Origin: Anticarsia gemmatalis
Taxonomy: Eukaryota; Arthropoda; Insecta; Lepidoptera; Erebidae
Length of the DNA: 64,000 nucleotides
Direction of reading: 5' to 3'
NCBI RefSeq assembly: GCF_050436995.1
Contig: NC_134771.1
Coordinates: 1,157,501 to 1,221,500, forward strand
In this document: piece after piece, positions 45,830 through 56,776 of the stretch
Layout of the letters: each line of letters opens with the position of its first letter
Position numbering within the stretch: the stretch's first letter is position 1
The notes under the pieces: model-generated
What the model was told of the DNA's origin: nothing
The model's database searches: none
Seen by the model: only the letters and a program-made list of their open reading frames with translations
Program-made: the position numbers and the translations under genes

Positions 45830-46984
45830 TAGTCCATTGAAATGTTACAATTTGAGGGCCGAATATTGCATTTATTAGAGGACGCAATTTTATTTTTGGA
45901 ACATGTAGGGGAGGTCAATAGAAGCTTAACTTGAAGTTTGTGGGGTTGCCACTCTTGTCCCCCGGCCGCCATCTTGGAAAAGGGGGTGGAACCACTTTAT
46001 TCGCTATATCTCAGAAACTATGCGTCTTGCAATAAAACTGTAAAAGCATAATTTGTAGCAAATTTTTTTTCCTACAAATATGTTTCATAACTTTTTGCCC
46101 TAGATTAACAATTAAAGAAGTTATAAGCAAAAAAGTGCAATTTTTTTTATAACAATTTTCTTTATTAGTCTATAACTTTTTTTAACGACAGCCGCGCGGA
46201 TCGATCTCTGAGGTTAAGCCACGCTTGCCGAGGTTCTTCTGTGGATGGGTGACCATCTTACACATTTCGAGTTCCTCTATGTTTCGGAAGGCACTTTAAA
46301 TTGTGGGTCCTGGCTGTCATTTTCGAAGATCTTTGACAGTCGTTAACAGTAGTCAGAAGCTTGAAAGTCTGACAACCAGTCTTAACGAAGGGTATCGTTT
46401 TATATCCTAGGTAACTGGGTTGTGGAGGTCAGATAGGCAGTCGCTCCATGTAAAACACGGGTATTCAGCTGCATCTGGTGAGACTGGAAGCCGACTCCAA
46501 CATAGTTTGGAAAAAAGGCTAAGCTGCTATGTATAAATACAAAAAATTACCTCAGACCAATCTTGTAGAGTATTTTTCGAGGAAAATTTATCCCTATGAT
46601 ATTTTTCAACTTCATTAATTAGAAACTCAGTAACAGCGCTACGAAGTAGACCGGTCACGGAAAGAAAATTTTTGTAAAAAAAAAAACACATTTTTGCTTA
46701 TAACTTCTTTAATTCTTAATTTAGGGCAAAAAGTTACGAAACATATTTGTAGGAAAAATAATTTGCTACAAATTATGCTTTTACAGTTTTATTGCAAGAC
46801 GCATAGTTTCTGAGATATAGCGAATAAAGTGGTTCCACCCCCTTTTCCAAGATGGCGGCCGGGGGACAAGAGTGGCAACCCCACAAACTTCAAGTTAAGC
46901 TTCTATTGACCCCCCCTACATGTTCCAAAAATAAAATTGCGTCCTCTAACAAATGTAAAATTCATGTAACATTTCAATGGACTA
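45830..46984. mobile_element. Foldback element, about 300-bp inverted arms, SINE in the loop
   Basis: Ends TAGTCCATTGAAATGTTAC and its complement. The arms run at about 45830-46140 and 46690-46984 and share ATAGCGAATAAAGTGGTTCC and CAAGATGGCGGCCGGGGGAC. The loop contains the 5S-type SINE 46187-46527 and unique sequence. No transposase. Superfamily unknown. Confidence 0.75.
46187..46527 (+). repeat. 5S rRNA-derived SINE family B, full length
   Basis: The head has GATCTCTGAGGTTAAGCC (46206-46220) and GGATGGGTGACCATC (46243-46257), matching the 5S box A and box C layout. Body CGAAGATCTTTGACAGTCG; tail TTTGGAAAAAAGGCTAAGCT. Confidence 0.75.
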
Positions 46985-47317
46985 GGTAATTGGCAAATCT
47001 TCGTTTCATTCACTCGTCGCTCAAGCGAGTTCCCAAAAAAATAATAATATGCTTTTTGACAGATTTCGAAAATTAGGAGATTTGGTATCTATAGATGTTT
47101 TGTTACGCGTGTCTCATTTAGGCGTTGATAGAAGTTCTAATATAGTTAAGCAGTCTTGATTTTTTATCTCTGTTTCGTTTTATTTATTAAAAAATAGCTC
47201 TTACTTTTGTCTCTCCTTTAGAACGCAATCTTAGTGACAAACACCGGACGTACTCATGTACCTCTACCTACATATATAAATAACTTAAAGGTAAATGACT
47301 GACTGACATAGTGATCT

Positions 47318-47515
47318 ATCAACGCACAGCCCAAACCACTGGACGGATCAGACTGAAATTTGGCATGCAGGTAGATGTTATGACGTAGGCATCCGCTAAG
47401 AAAGGATTTTGATCAAATCAATCCCTAAGGGGAGAAAATAGGTGATGAAAGTTTATATAAAAATTCTGTCCTAAGCCACAAAAAACGAACGAAGTCGCGG
47501 GCAAAAGCTGGTTCA
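47318..47515 (-). repeat. Dispersed repeat (TTTTGCCCGCGACTT family)
   Basis: On minus: CAGCTTTTGCCCGCGACTTC to CGTTGATAGATCACTATGTC. Well preserved. Confidence 0.6.
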
Positions 47516-47886
47516 GTTATAAAATCCGGAGAGATAAACCAATAAACCTGATCTTTGTCGTTACGTGACTGTCACGCTCAATATTATAAACGAAACAAAA
47601 ATTATTACCGCATTAATTGACTGAAATCAATTCAATACACTTTCAGTTTTCAGTATTAGCTCTGGTCGTTAAACGGTGTAAGGTCAACGATCTTAGTTAG
47701 CGATGTTTATTTGAAATGCAACACAGAAAGGAATAAAATATAATAATAATATTTATTAATCACTAATTTAAGATACAAAATATTCTTATGATAACATAAC
47801 TTAACACAAACAAACCAATGAAGTAGTTTTTCAATAAGCATCGTATACATATATGTAGAGCACGAAGTTATCTTCTTATAAATAAA

Positions 47887-48150
47887 CTAGCTGACCCGCG
47901 CAACTTCGCTTACGTCACCTAAGAGAATGGGTCAAAATTTTCCCCGTTTTTGTAACATTTTTCGTTGATACTCCGCTCCTAATGACCGTAGCGTGATGTT
48001 ATGTAGCCTATAGCCTTCCTCGATAAATGGGCATTTTAACACTGAAAGAATTTTTCAAATCGGACCAGTAGTTCCTGAGATTAGCGCGTTCAAACAAACA
48101 AACAAACAAACAAACAAACAAACTCTTCAGCTTTATTATATTAGTATAGA
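47887..48150 (-). mobile_element. Non-autonomous Helitron, family 1, with (CAAA)n
   Basis: CTAGCTGACCCGCGC left end, GA|T right end. It carries a (CAAA) run of about 7 units at 48092-48120 next to AACTCTTCAGC. Confidence 0.8.
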
Positions 48151-48154
48151 TGTA

Positions 48155-48432
48155 CCCTATTACTCTACCACTGCTGGGCAAGGGTCTGCTCCCGAGATGA
48201 GGAAGGGGTAAGGCCTTGAGTTTACCGCGTTGGTCAATTGCGCGTTGGGGACTATGCATACCTTCAAGAACTGTTAAGAACTCTCAGGCATGCAAGGTTG
48301 CATCACCATGTTTTCCTTCACCGTTGGAACAAGTGATCATTATTTCTAATACACTCGTAACTTCGAAAAGTCATTGATGGTGACTCGGGTTCGAATCTGC
48401 AACCACTTGCGTGAGAGGTACGAAAATATACC
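48155..48432 (-). repeat. tRNA-derived SINE 1, near full length
   Basis: Tail CACTGCTGGGCAAGGG, body GTTTTCCTTCACCGTTGG, partial head GACTCGGGTTCGAATC. It directly follows a Helitron. Confidence 0.65.
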
Positions 48433-48578
48433 ATTATAAAGTGAATGGAAAATGTGTCTAGAACTAAAATAATTGCCACTAAAAGTAAAATCAGCCAAGG
48501 ACGATAGACAAATAAAATAATAAAATCAGACAAAGAGATAATAATTTGTGTGACGTTTATTATTCAACTGACTTTTAA

Positions 48579-48850
48579 TCTATACTAATATAATAAAGCT
48601 GAAGAGTTTGTTTGTTTGATTGTTTGTTTGTTTGTTTGTTTGTTTGAACGCGCTTATCTCAAGAACTATTGGTCCGATTTGAAAAATTCTTTCAGTGTTA
48701 GATAGCCCATTTATCGAGGAAGGCTATAGGCTATATAACATCACGCTACGGTCATTAGGAGCGGAGTAGCAACGAAAAATGTTACAAAAACGGGGAAAAT
48801 TTTGACCCATTCTCTTAGGTGACGCAAGCGAAGTTGTGCGGGTCAGCTAG
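48579..48850 (+). mobile_element. Non-autonomous Helitron, family 1
   Basis: A|TCTATACTAATATAATAAAG start, GGGTCAGCTAG|T end, with an interrupted (GTTT)n. Confidence 0.8.
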
Positions 48851-48927
48851 TATTATGATACAGTGTCATTTAGGTACCTTACATAATCTTGATATTTTTC
48901 TGTATACAGTTTCTATTGTATTTTTTA

Positions 48928-49164
48928 CTAGCTGACCCGCGCAACTTCGCTTGCGTCACATAAGAGAGAATTTTCCCCGATTTTGTATCATTTTTCGTTC
49001 CTACTTAGCTCCTAATGGCCGTAGCGTGAAGTTATATAGCCTTCCTCGGTAAATGGGCTATCTAACACTAAAAGAATTTTTCAAATCGGACCCGTAGTTC
49101 CTGAGATTAGCGCGTTCAAACAAACAAACTCTTCAGCTTTATAATATTAGTATAGAAGTATAGA
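48928..49164 (-). mobile_element. Non-autonomous Helitron, family 1
   Basis: On minus: TCTATACTTCTATACTAAT start (the same start as 55831-56098) and GCGCGGGTCAGCTAG end. Its 3' end faces that of 48579-48850, 77 bp away. Confidence 0.8.
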
Positions 49165-49339
49165 TATAGATTTACTTGCTACGCAGACTATAGATCTACT
49201 TATTTCTGGAAACTTCGTCTGTGTATAGAATTTTAGGGTCCTCTAACTGTTACAGATAAAGTTAGAGAAATGAATGAAAATCCATTCCGTTGTTTCGTAA
49301 GTATAGGTATGTATATATACTTTGGCATATATAGTCTAA

Positions 49340-49527
49340 GGGCCAGTTTCTTTACACATATATCTAAAGTTACCGCTAAAACCATTGTGTAGACATTTAT
49401 ATAGGTAGCAAAGGCAAATCTGTTTCTTCATAAAACTATCAGTAAATTCGAAATTGAAGAAACTTTGCCTGTAATTTTTACTTTACTCCTATACTTTGGC
49501 TGCTACTTTTGATGAAGAAACTGGCCA
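49340..49527. mobile_element. MITE, 188 bp, GGCCAGTTTCTT ends, TSD TAA
   Basis: Short inverted ends GGCCAGTTTCTT and AAGAAACTGGCC with TAA on both sides (49337-49339 and 49528-49530). Confidence 0.6.
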
Positions 49528-50025
49528 TAAACCATTTTTGGCATCAGATCTTTTCCGGCAAGAAAGATGCGAGCGTACACTGTCGGAAACTATATCCTGG
49601 TATACTGGAACGCCCTTAGAAATGACGGGAATCTCAATGTAACCTAGGAGTCGAGTTCTATATTTTTTTGTTTTTAATACAATTTTATATTCCTTAATTG
49701 TGGGCAATTTTAATTAATCTCAGCCCTAATACCATAACAATTATGTGGCGAAAACTTAATATATTTAATACGCCAATTAAATTAAAAACTTAAACGATTT
49801 GTAGAAACTTCCTGCAAACAATCGCTCAAAACAAGTCGTAAAAGTTAATTGATTTCTAGACTAATCAATAAATAAATTAGTAAGAAATGGAAATATATTA
49901 TCTTGGTTTATTCATTGCAAATTTTGCTGTGACGAAAACGAAACCTGGAACAATAATTGCAGTATTCGGTAGAATTTTGGGTTAAAAAACAAATCTACGA
50001 CTATTATATGTGTATCACATAAATA

Positions 50026-50241
50026 TTAGGTCGGGAAAAAAATCTTTTCGCATTACAGTATGTGTGAACTTGTAATAAAAAAATCTCTTTGGCTTCAAGA
50101 ATCACAAATGAGTACACGGTTCATTAGGTTTATTTCAGTGAGCTCGTGAGGTACCTAAACATCGAGCTTTTTGTGTAGAGACAAGATTTTATTACAAGTT
50201 CATACATACTATAATGCGAAAAGACTTTTTCCCCGACCTAA
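50026..50241. mobile_element. Mariner-type MITE, 216 bp, TSD TA
   Basis: Ends TTAGGTCGGGAAAAAAATC and GACTTTTTCCCCGACCTAA with TA on both sides. The inverted homology continues inward for about 50 bp (CAAGTTCATACATACTATAA). Confidence 0.8.
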
Positions 50242-50249
50242 TATTTATT

Positions 50250-51640
50250 CTGTGGTGCAATCGAACCCTCGAATAACATAACACCGGATTTTATTAAAAC
50301 CACCTAACGGTGCAGGACTTTTATCCAAGTGTGTGCACAGTACACAGGTACACCCTCATAGCCCGGTTGGTCGGATAACTGATGGCTTTACCAGCTCTCC
50401 AAGTCACGGATACGTATACGCCCTAACTTTATAACTCCGGCCATCACTAGCCACTAAGTATTTCTTGACGAAAAATCTCAGTAATATCTTGAATAATCTT
50501 GATACATTTTGGCCGAAACTGTGTTTTGAATACACTACCGACTGCTTCACAGAGGCAGCCAAATTATAATGGTATTAATCAAGACTATCAAGTTTCTTAC
50601 CCACTTCAAGAGGCGTTATAAAAAAATGTCAATCCACAGATAAAAACAAAACACACGTCTGTGTAACAATAAAGAACCAATCAACTGCGTGTAACAATGT
50701 GCTAATTACATGATGAAAGTGTTTGTTGTACTCATCGGTCGGTAAACGATCAGTGAGGTAAACAACCTGCGAAGTCAGGCCATAGTCAGAAATGCCCGGG
50801 TTTAAGCGGGACAATGTTGATTTTTTGTCAATTGTCAAAATTGGGATCATGGTCTGGGATTTAACACCTAGGTTATTGCCTCAATTGATTTATTGTTCGA
50901 AACAGCGATTGAGGATTTAAACTATAGGCTATACAATAGGTATATGTAGATTTTCCAATTATTTTATAGTGTAGACATTTCTTGCTTTCTAAGTTTGTGT
51001 TCCTGCTTTTGTAACTAGATAAAAAAATCGCGACTGTTTGAAAATAAAGCTGGTCTATAACTAGTGTACATATAATATACATAATGAGGTTTTAGAAATA
51101 CTCCGTCTCGTTAGAAATACCTGTCTCCGAAAATAACATATTTATTTTCGGAGACAATTTCAAATCGGTTCCGATTCAAGTTGTATCCAGCATTTCAGGC
51201 AGTTGTAGAGACCTTCAGCCGGCTTTAAGGACTTCAACATTAGCTAAGTAATGTTGAAGTTCTTTGAACCTAGACCAATAAAAGAAAAAATCGCTTATCA
51301 GATATTCGGCTCGCGTATGTAGTTCGATACTTATTTATTTACTGTATAATATTGTCGATATAGGTACCTACCTACCTACCTGTCTACCTACCTGCCTATT
51401 TGGTTTCACGTCAAAAATAAAGACTTTCCTTTTCGTACTTTCCTTCTGGTTAAAAAACTCCTTTTTGCATGTTGGTGTAAATTGACTACACTAACTAGAC
51501 ATATTAATATCACGCATTGGAGAAATGGTCACCGTTTCTAATGCCAATCAATAGAAAAAACATATACCTAGGTAGGTACCTATTAGGTATAAGTTTTCTG
51601 AATCTCACGTCTTGAATGAAATAAGTACAATACAATTAAC
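50250..51640. other. Intron 1 sequence with repeat remnants, no exon seen
   Basis: tRNA-like remnants at 50262-50345, a 5S-SINE A head scrap at 50733-50780, and two short hairpins at 51122-51157 (TCTCCGAAAATAA arms) and 51229-51266 (ACTTCAACATTA arms). Confidence 0.4.
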
Positions 51641-51823
51641 AATTGTTCTAACGATGATGAAAAAACATCGTGATGAAAACTTGCATGCCTAAAATTTGTT
51701 TAATACATTTCTTTAGGGCATTCAAAGTCGCCAACCCGTACTTAGCCAGCGTGATGGACTCAAGGCTAACCGTCCTCGTTCGGGAGCCGACCCTTTTGCC
51801 CAGCAGTGGGACAGTAATGGATT
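51640..51823 (+). repeat. tRNA-derived SINE 1, body and tail
   Basis: ACATCGTGATGAAAACTTGC, TGATGGACTCAAGGC and CCCAGCAGTGGGACAG. The head is missing. Confidence 0.65.
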
Positions 51824-52337
51824 TAAAAAATAAATTACAATACGTACTTACATTTCCAGATAAGTAACATTATGAACATACGATTAAGCGATGGTTATTC
51901 GATCGAATCAAACTAGGATGATTTGAAACTCGATTCTGCCTCGAGTAAGCCAGCAGGTCACAAGTGCGAATCCCGTTTGAGACAGCACTTTATGTATTCT
52001 ACGAAAAACACCTTTGTGTATAAATATTGTTTACGTTTGGTATGATAAGCTGTTTTTTAATTAATTAAGGCCATTACAATTAGGCTCTACTAAATCTTTC
52101 CTGCCAGCAACTGCTGTTTTTTTTAATGGTAAATATTTCGTACATAAGCGAAATTCTAGCTTTTATTTAGAGAAACTATTTAGTAAACAAAACGGCCGTT
52201 TAACTGTACCATCCTTCAATTAGATACCTAGACCGGCTAAAACTATATACTATTTAGTATTTGAAAGTGGGTTCCACTTTCATACTAACGGATCTTATAT
52301 TTACGCGGAACTTATAGTATTTATCAATTCTACTTAC

Positions 52338-52539
52338 CGACTGATGTATCGACATCCAAACTCTTTTCTTCATTTATCTGCTTATTATTAACTTCAAAAT
52401 ATTCACTTTGGTTATTATTATCTAAATAATTAACTACATTTTTGGTATCAGCCTCACTAAAACTGTTTACGTTCGCGCCACAACTGGGACGCGCCAAAAA
52501 AAGTATCAAAAACAAACAAATGCGAGTCAAGCACGACAT
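52338..52539 (-). CDS. Osiris-like (DUF1676-type) secreted protein, coding exon 1
   Basis: First coding exon of a four-exon minus-strand gene; the other exons are at 36645-36814, 34237-34348 and 33834-33985. It encodes residues 1-67 plus one base of codon 68. The start MSCLTRICLFLILFLARPSC is a typical signal peptide (h-region about residues 7-16, likely cleavage near Cys20-Gly21-Ala22). An Asn/Glu/Asp-rich segment follows. The exon ends in a perfect donor (G|GTAAGT, phase 1). Two clustered in-frame ATGs lie upstream (from 52620), but the first is only about 4 nt from the predicted transcription start and an N-terminal extension would bury the signal peptide, so I chose the ATG at 52539 (context AAAATG). 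The exon lacks the paired-cysteine N-terminal region of longer Osiris proteins, so this is a short or divergent relative. The signal peptide and donor are seen; joining to exon 2 is inferred from matching phase and family logic. Confidence 0.62.
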
Positions 52540-52619
52540 TTTCACTTTTTTATATAGCAAAATATGAAAACACGGTATGAACCATTTGATTATTTCTTTT
52601 AAATCCATCATTTTATTCA

Positions 52620-52656
52620 TTAATGATTTTTAAATTCACTTTTTCTCGGAATATAC
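52620..52656 (-). promoter_or_regulatory. Core promoter of the Osiris-like gene (TATA + initiator)
   Basis: Read on the minus strand, TATATT occupies 52655-52650 and an arthropod initiator TCATT has its +1 A at about 52624, so the TATA starts at -31, the canonical spacing. The upstream stretch 52656-52760 is unusually CpG-rich for this window. A start here gives an 85-nt leader before the signal-peptide ATG at 52539. Confidence 0.5.
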
Positions 52657-52659
52657 GCG

Positions 52660-53318
52660 CGACGGAGTAAAAACAACGAACGTCATTTCGCGCCGGCCGC
52701 CATGTCAAAACTGAGCCGTTCGGAAAGGTCGTTCGCCCATTTCTTCTTTCACTCGACTAAAGACAACTGCACACTATGTTAACAAATAAAAACACTTAGT
52801 TACAAACTTTCGCTTTCCTATTAAAATTCAAGTCCTGTACGATTTAAGTACGAATGCGCGATTTTATGAAAATGGGAGAAAAGAGTAGAAAATTTAGAAA
52901 GCGTTTTTTTTTTACTTTTAAGTTGCGTTCGGAAACGAATTTGTTTTATGTGTACAAACTTAGGTGGCGGAACTACATTGTTTTTGCGTTGGTGTAATTA
53001 GTGAAAAAAACTGTCAATCATTATTTTTGGTTAGCATTTTAGTTTCGAAATGATTTACTGAACAAATAGGTTTAGAAAGCGGTGAAAATAGCTTAGTTTT
53101 ACTTAGGTATTCTATTGTGGTCTGAAGTAAAGAATAGTATTCATAATTAAGGCTAATATTTATTTTAGGCATGAAGAAGCAATTAATTAATCATGGCTTT
53201 GTAGGCTTTTTTACTATAGGCATTCATAGAGCTATATACATTTTGGGTTACATTACCTATTTGCAGCTTTTCAGTGCGCAAATATATTAAAAAAACTCGT
53301 AATTTTTTATTTAACGTA
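52660..53318. other. Upstream region of the Osiris-like gene
   Basis: Non-repetitive; CpG-rich near 52670-52740 (GCGCCGGCCGCCATG), then AT-rich. No gene seen; the likely location of proximal regulatory sequence. Confidence 0.4.
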
Positions 53319-53805
53319 ACTCCAAATCTCTACAAACGTTTGGCTTGATTTAGGGAATCAAACATCGCTATCCACACGCTTGCGAGTGAGTTAGTATGTT
53401 CTGAAGTGGCAAGCATAACGGACGTGATGGATATTGAGGTTATATCAGCCATAACATTTGGTTTAAGTTAATTTTATTAAAAAGAAAAGAAAAAAAACTA
53501 CTAACGATCAATATTTTATAATATGCGATCATTTCAAATGCCCTCGGAGTCGAAAGATTGGCTCAATATAGAAAGAGAATTAAGTCTCATGGCCTCCAGT
53601 AGACAAACCAAACTGAGCGCGCACCAACATGTGGATGCGTCGCAAGCGCTTGCGGCAAATTTCCTTTGATTTGTGTCAAAAAACCGACACGCGATCGGAA
53701 CGGCTACAAACGCTTGCAAACCTTCACAAACCATGGCAAGCACTCTCTCCACACGTTTGAATTTGTGGGCGCTTGTTGAATTTTGGCAAGCGTGCGGACG
53801 CGGCA
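53319..53805. mobile_element. Harbinger-type MITE, copy 1, 5' truncated
   Basis: Matches copy 2 from its base 35 onward. The right terminus CGTGCGGACGCGGCA is intact and followed by TAA (53806-53808). Confidence 0.7.
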
Positions 53806-53821
53806 TAAGAAGAGAACCTAA

Positions 53822-54340
53822 TGCCGCGTCCGCACGTTTGGCACTTGCCGCAAACTCCAAACCTCTACAAACGTTTGGCTTGATTTAGGGAATCAAACAT
53901 CGCTATCCACACGCTTGCGAGTGACTTAGTAAGTTCTGAAGAGGCAAGCATAACGGACGTGTTGGATATTGAGAGTATATCAGCCATAACATTTGGTTTA
54001 AGTTAATTTTATTAAAAAGAAAAGAAAAAAAACTACTAACGATCAATATTCTATAATATGCGATCATTTCAAATGCCCTTGGAGTCGGAAGATTGACTCA
54101 ATATAGAAAGAGAATTAAGTCTGCTGGCCTCCAGTACACAAACCAAACTGAGCGCGCACCAACATGTGGATGCGTCGCAAGCGCTTGCGGCAAATTTCCT
54201 TTGATTTGTGTCAAAAAACCGACACTCGATCGGAACGGCTACAAACGCTTGCAAACCTTCACAAACCATGGCAAGCACTCTCTCCACACGTTTGAATTTG
54301 TGGGCGCTTGTTGAGGTTTGGCAAGCGTGCGGACGCGGCA
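53822..54340. mobile_element. Harbinger-type MITE, copy 2, 519 bp, TSD TAA
   Basis: Ends TGCCGCGTCCGCACG and CGTGCGGACGCGGCA, flanked by TAA at 53819-53821 and 54341-54343. Over 90 percent like copy 1 by eye. Both strands hold open frames, none with a recognised domain. Confidence 0.8.
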
Positions 54341-54857
54341 TAAAAATCTCTTACTGCGCCTGTCAATGTACATATGTGTACATACCCCTTAAAATTAACG
54401 CCAAGCCTTTTTCCTGTTTTGATAAGTGAAGTTCCAAACAAAGTTTCTACTCATATTAAAAAAACCCAACCACACTTTATATATTTTAAAATTAGGTACC
54501 TAAATGCTTACTAAAATAAACGATTAGGAAATCCGTGACCATGTCTTGCTAATCGGTTTAGAATACGTCAAACTAATGGGAATTTACCAGAGCAATTAAT
54601 AGAAGAAATTATCTTTGCATGTACATATAGTTTTTCTTAGAATTATTAGGCATACATTTTTCTAGAGAAAAGAAAGCTCCGTCGAGAGTGAGAGTGGGAA
54701 CGACTCCCAAGAATAAGTATGACAGGTTCGGAGCTCTTTTATAACACAATTTTGGGTGCCTCAGTGGTTAAGGCGGAATGTGACTGCTGATCACCAAGTA
54801 CCTACCTAGTAATTTTCAACATATACCTAGCCCTGAGTTCGTCAATAATTACCCATT

Positions 54858-55005
54858 AAATCAAAATCAAATCATTTAGGTAAAATATTGACACTTATGA
54901 TAGTCGTTACAATTACTGAATCTACCGCTAGCTCGGAAAGGGGGTAGAGCCTTATGAGAAGAGCTAGCAAGAAACTCACGGCCACTCTTTTCAATCGCTA
55001 AAAGT
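54858..55005 (+). repeat. LINE 3'-end type repeat, second copy
   Basis: AAATCAAAATCAAATCATTT, then GAGAAGAGCTAGCAAGAAAC and GGCCACTCTTTTCAATCG, as in 8660-8818. Confidence 0.55.
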
Positions 55006-55077
55006 TTTACAATGTGGTTGATACAATAATTGATCATGCGAGGTGCTACTAACAATCAGCGATATAGACTAAACGTG

Positions 55078-55175
55078 ACTAAAATGGGACTAACATTGAT
55101 TATGGTGAAACGCGGGTGTAGTTAGCATACCTCTACCTTCACCTTAGGGTATAACAATCGTGGTTTTGTATACCA
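55078..55175 (+). repeat. Dispersed SINE/LINE tail (ACATGGGACTAA family)
   Basis: AAATGGGACTAACATTG and GGTATAACAATCGTGG. Confidence 0.5.
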
Positions 55176-55187
55176 AGGCGGTTACTT

Positions 55188-55525
55188 CCAAGCTATGTTG
55201 GAGTCGGCTTCCAGTCTCACCGGATGCAGCTGAATATCAGTGTTTTAAATGGAGCGACTGCCTATCTGACCTCCACGACCCAGTTAACTAGGTTATAACA
55301 CGATACCCTTCGGTAAGACTGGTGGTCAGACTTTCAAGCTTCTGACTACTGTTAACGACTGTCAAAGATCTTCATAAATGACAGCCGGGACCCACAATTT
55401 AACGTGCCTTCCGAATCACGGAGGAACTCGACATGTATAAGATTGTCACCCATGCACAGATCAACCTCGGCAAGCATGGCTTAACCTCAGAGATCGATCC
55501 GCGCGGCTGTTGTTAACTAAGCCAC
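55188..55525 (-). repeat. 5S rRNA-derived SINE family B, full length
   Basis: On minus: CGCGCGGATCGATCTCTGAG, GGTTAAGCCATGCTTGCCG and CATGGGTGACAATC (box C, one change). Tail CCAACATAGCTTGGAAGTAA. Confidence 0.75.
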
Positions 55526-55830
55526 GAGTAAAATTGTTACATTAGGTAAAATAAATATTACGTACATATTTCACAGCAGTGAAACCGAAGCATAACGTTT
55601 AACGTCTTAGCGTCCACTGTAAAATACCACGTGTAAACAGCTATCCCAATTGTAATAGCACTTTCCAATGAAAGTGAGAGTGTTCATGTAACATGTAATA
55701 AATATTACAGATTATTGGTAGTTTTTAGTATTTATTGACACTATATAGTATTAACAGATTGTTGACAAGATGTATGAATGAGAATGATGCAAAGGTATCA
55801 TAACTTTAAACTCTCGCGTTGCATGTTTAA

Positions 55831-56098
55831 TCTATACTTCTATACTAATATTATAAAGCTGAAGAGTTTGTTTGTTTGTTTGTTTGTTTGAACGCGCTAA
55901 TCTCAGGAACTACGGGACCGATATGAAAAAATCTTTCATTGTTAGATAATGCATTTATCGAGGAAGGCTGTAGGCTATATTTCATCACGCTACGACCAAA
56001 AGGAGCGGAGTAGCAACGAAAAATGTTACAAAAACGGGGAAAATTTTGACCCATTCTCTCTTATATGTGACGCAAGCGAAGTTGCGCGGGTCAGCTAG
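55831..56098 (+). mobile_element. Non-autonomous Helitron, family 1, with identifiable empty site
   Basis: TCTATACTTCTATACTAAT start and GCGCGGGTCAGCTAG end, inserted between GCATGTTTAA and TGTATAATAG. The uninterrupted sequence exists at 26911-26930. Confidence 0.85.
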
Positions 56099-56184
56099 TG
56101 TATAATAGAAGACAGGAATGTTCGCGTTAATTTCCCGTATTTTGTAATTAATTTGTAATTATTGCAACGAAGTTATACATCAGA

Positions 56185-56372
56185 CTGATCTTTTTTCCAA
56201 CTATGTTGAAGTCCAGTCTCACCGGATGCAGCTGAATACCAGTGTTTTACATGAAGCGACTGTCTATCGGACCTCCACAGTGACAACACAGTTACCTAGG
56301 TTATAACACGATACCCTTCGGCAAGACTGGTTGTCAGACTTTCAAGCTTCTGACTACTGATAACTACTGATA
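56185..56372 (-). repeat. 5S-type SINE family B, 3' part
   Basis: CTCACCGGATGCAGCTGAAT, CGACTGTCTATCGGACC and AAGCTTCTGACTACTG. Confidence 0.7.
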
Positions 56373-56776
56373 ATGCTTTAAATTATCTTTACTTAAGTAG
56401 AAGTTAAAGGTACAGGTGCACTAAATACATCGACAATTTATTGTGTAGACCTATAAATTTTATTAATGTTTCGTTTTATCAGATATGTAGTTTATCTATT
56501 TTTAGCCAACTGCGCACTGTAAAAGGAGGGTAATGAGTTGATTTTTTGTTGTTTTTAATAGATTGTACTCGTATACAACAGTTATACTTAATAATATAAA
56601 GATAAAATCTATAATTGTGTTCATTCACCGTAGACAGTAATTATGTTAACAAAATGTATAAGACATGATTTTTATTAAGAAGTCATGGACCGTATCCGTG
56701 TTACGGGATTTTGAGAGAAGTCGATGGAAAAAATATGTATGTAGTACCTACATACTTAATTTGTTACACTCATTAA

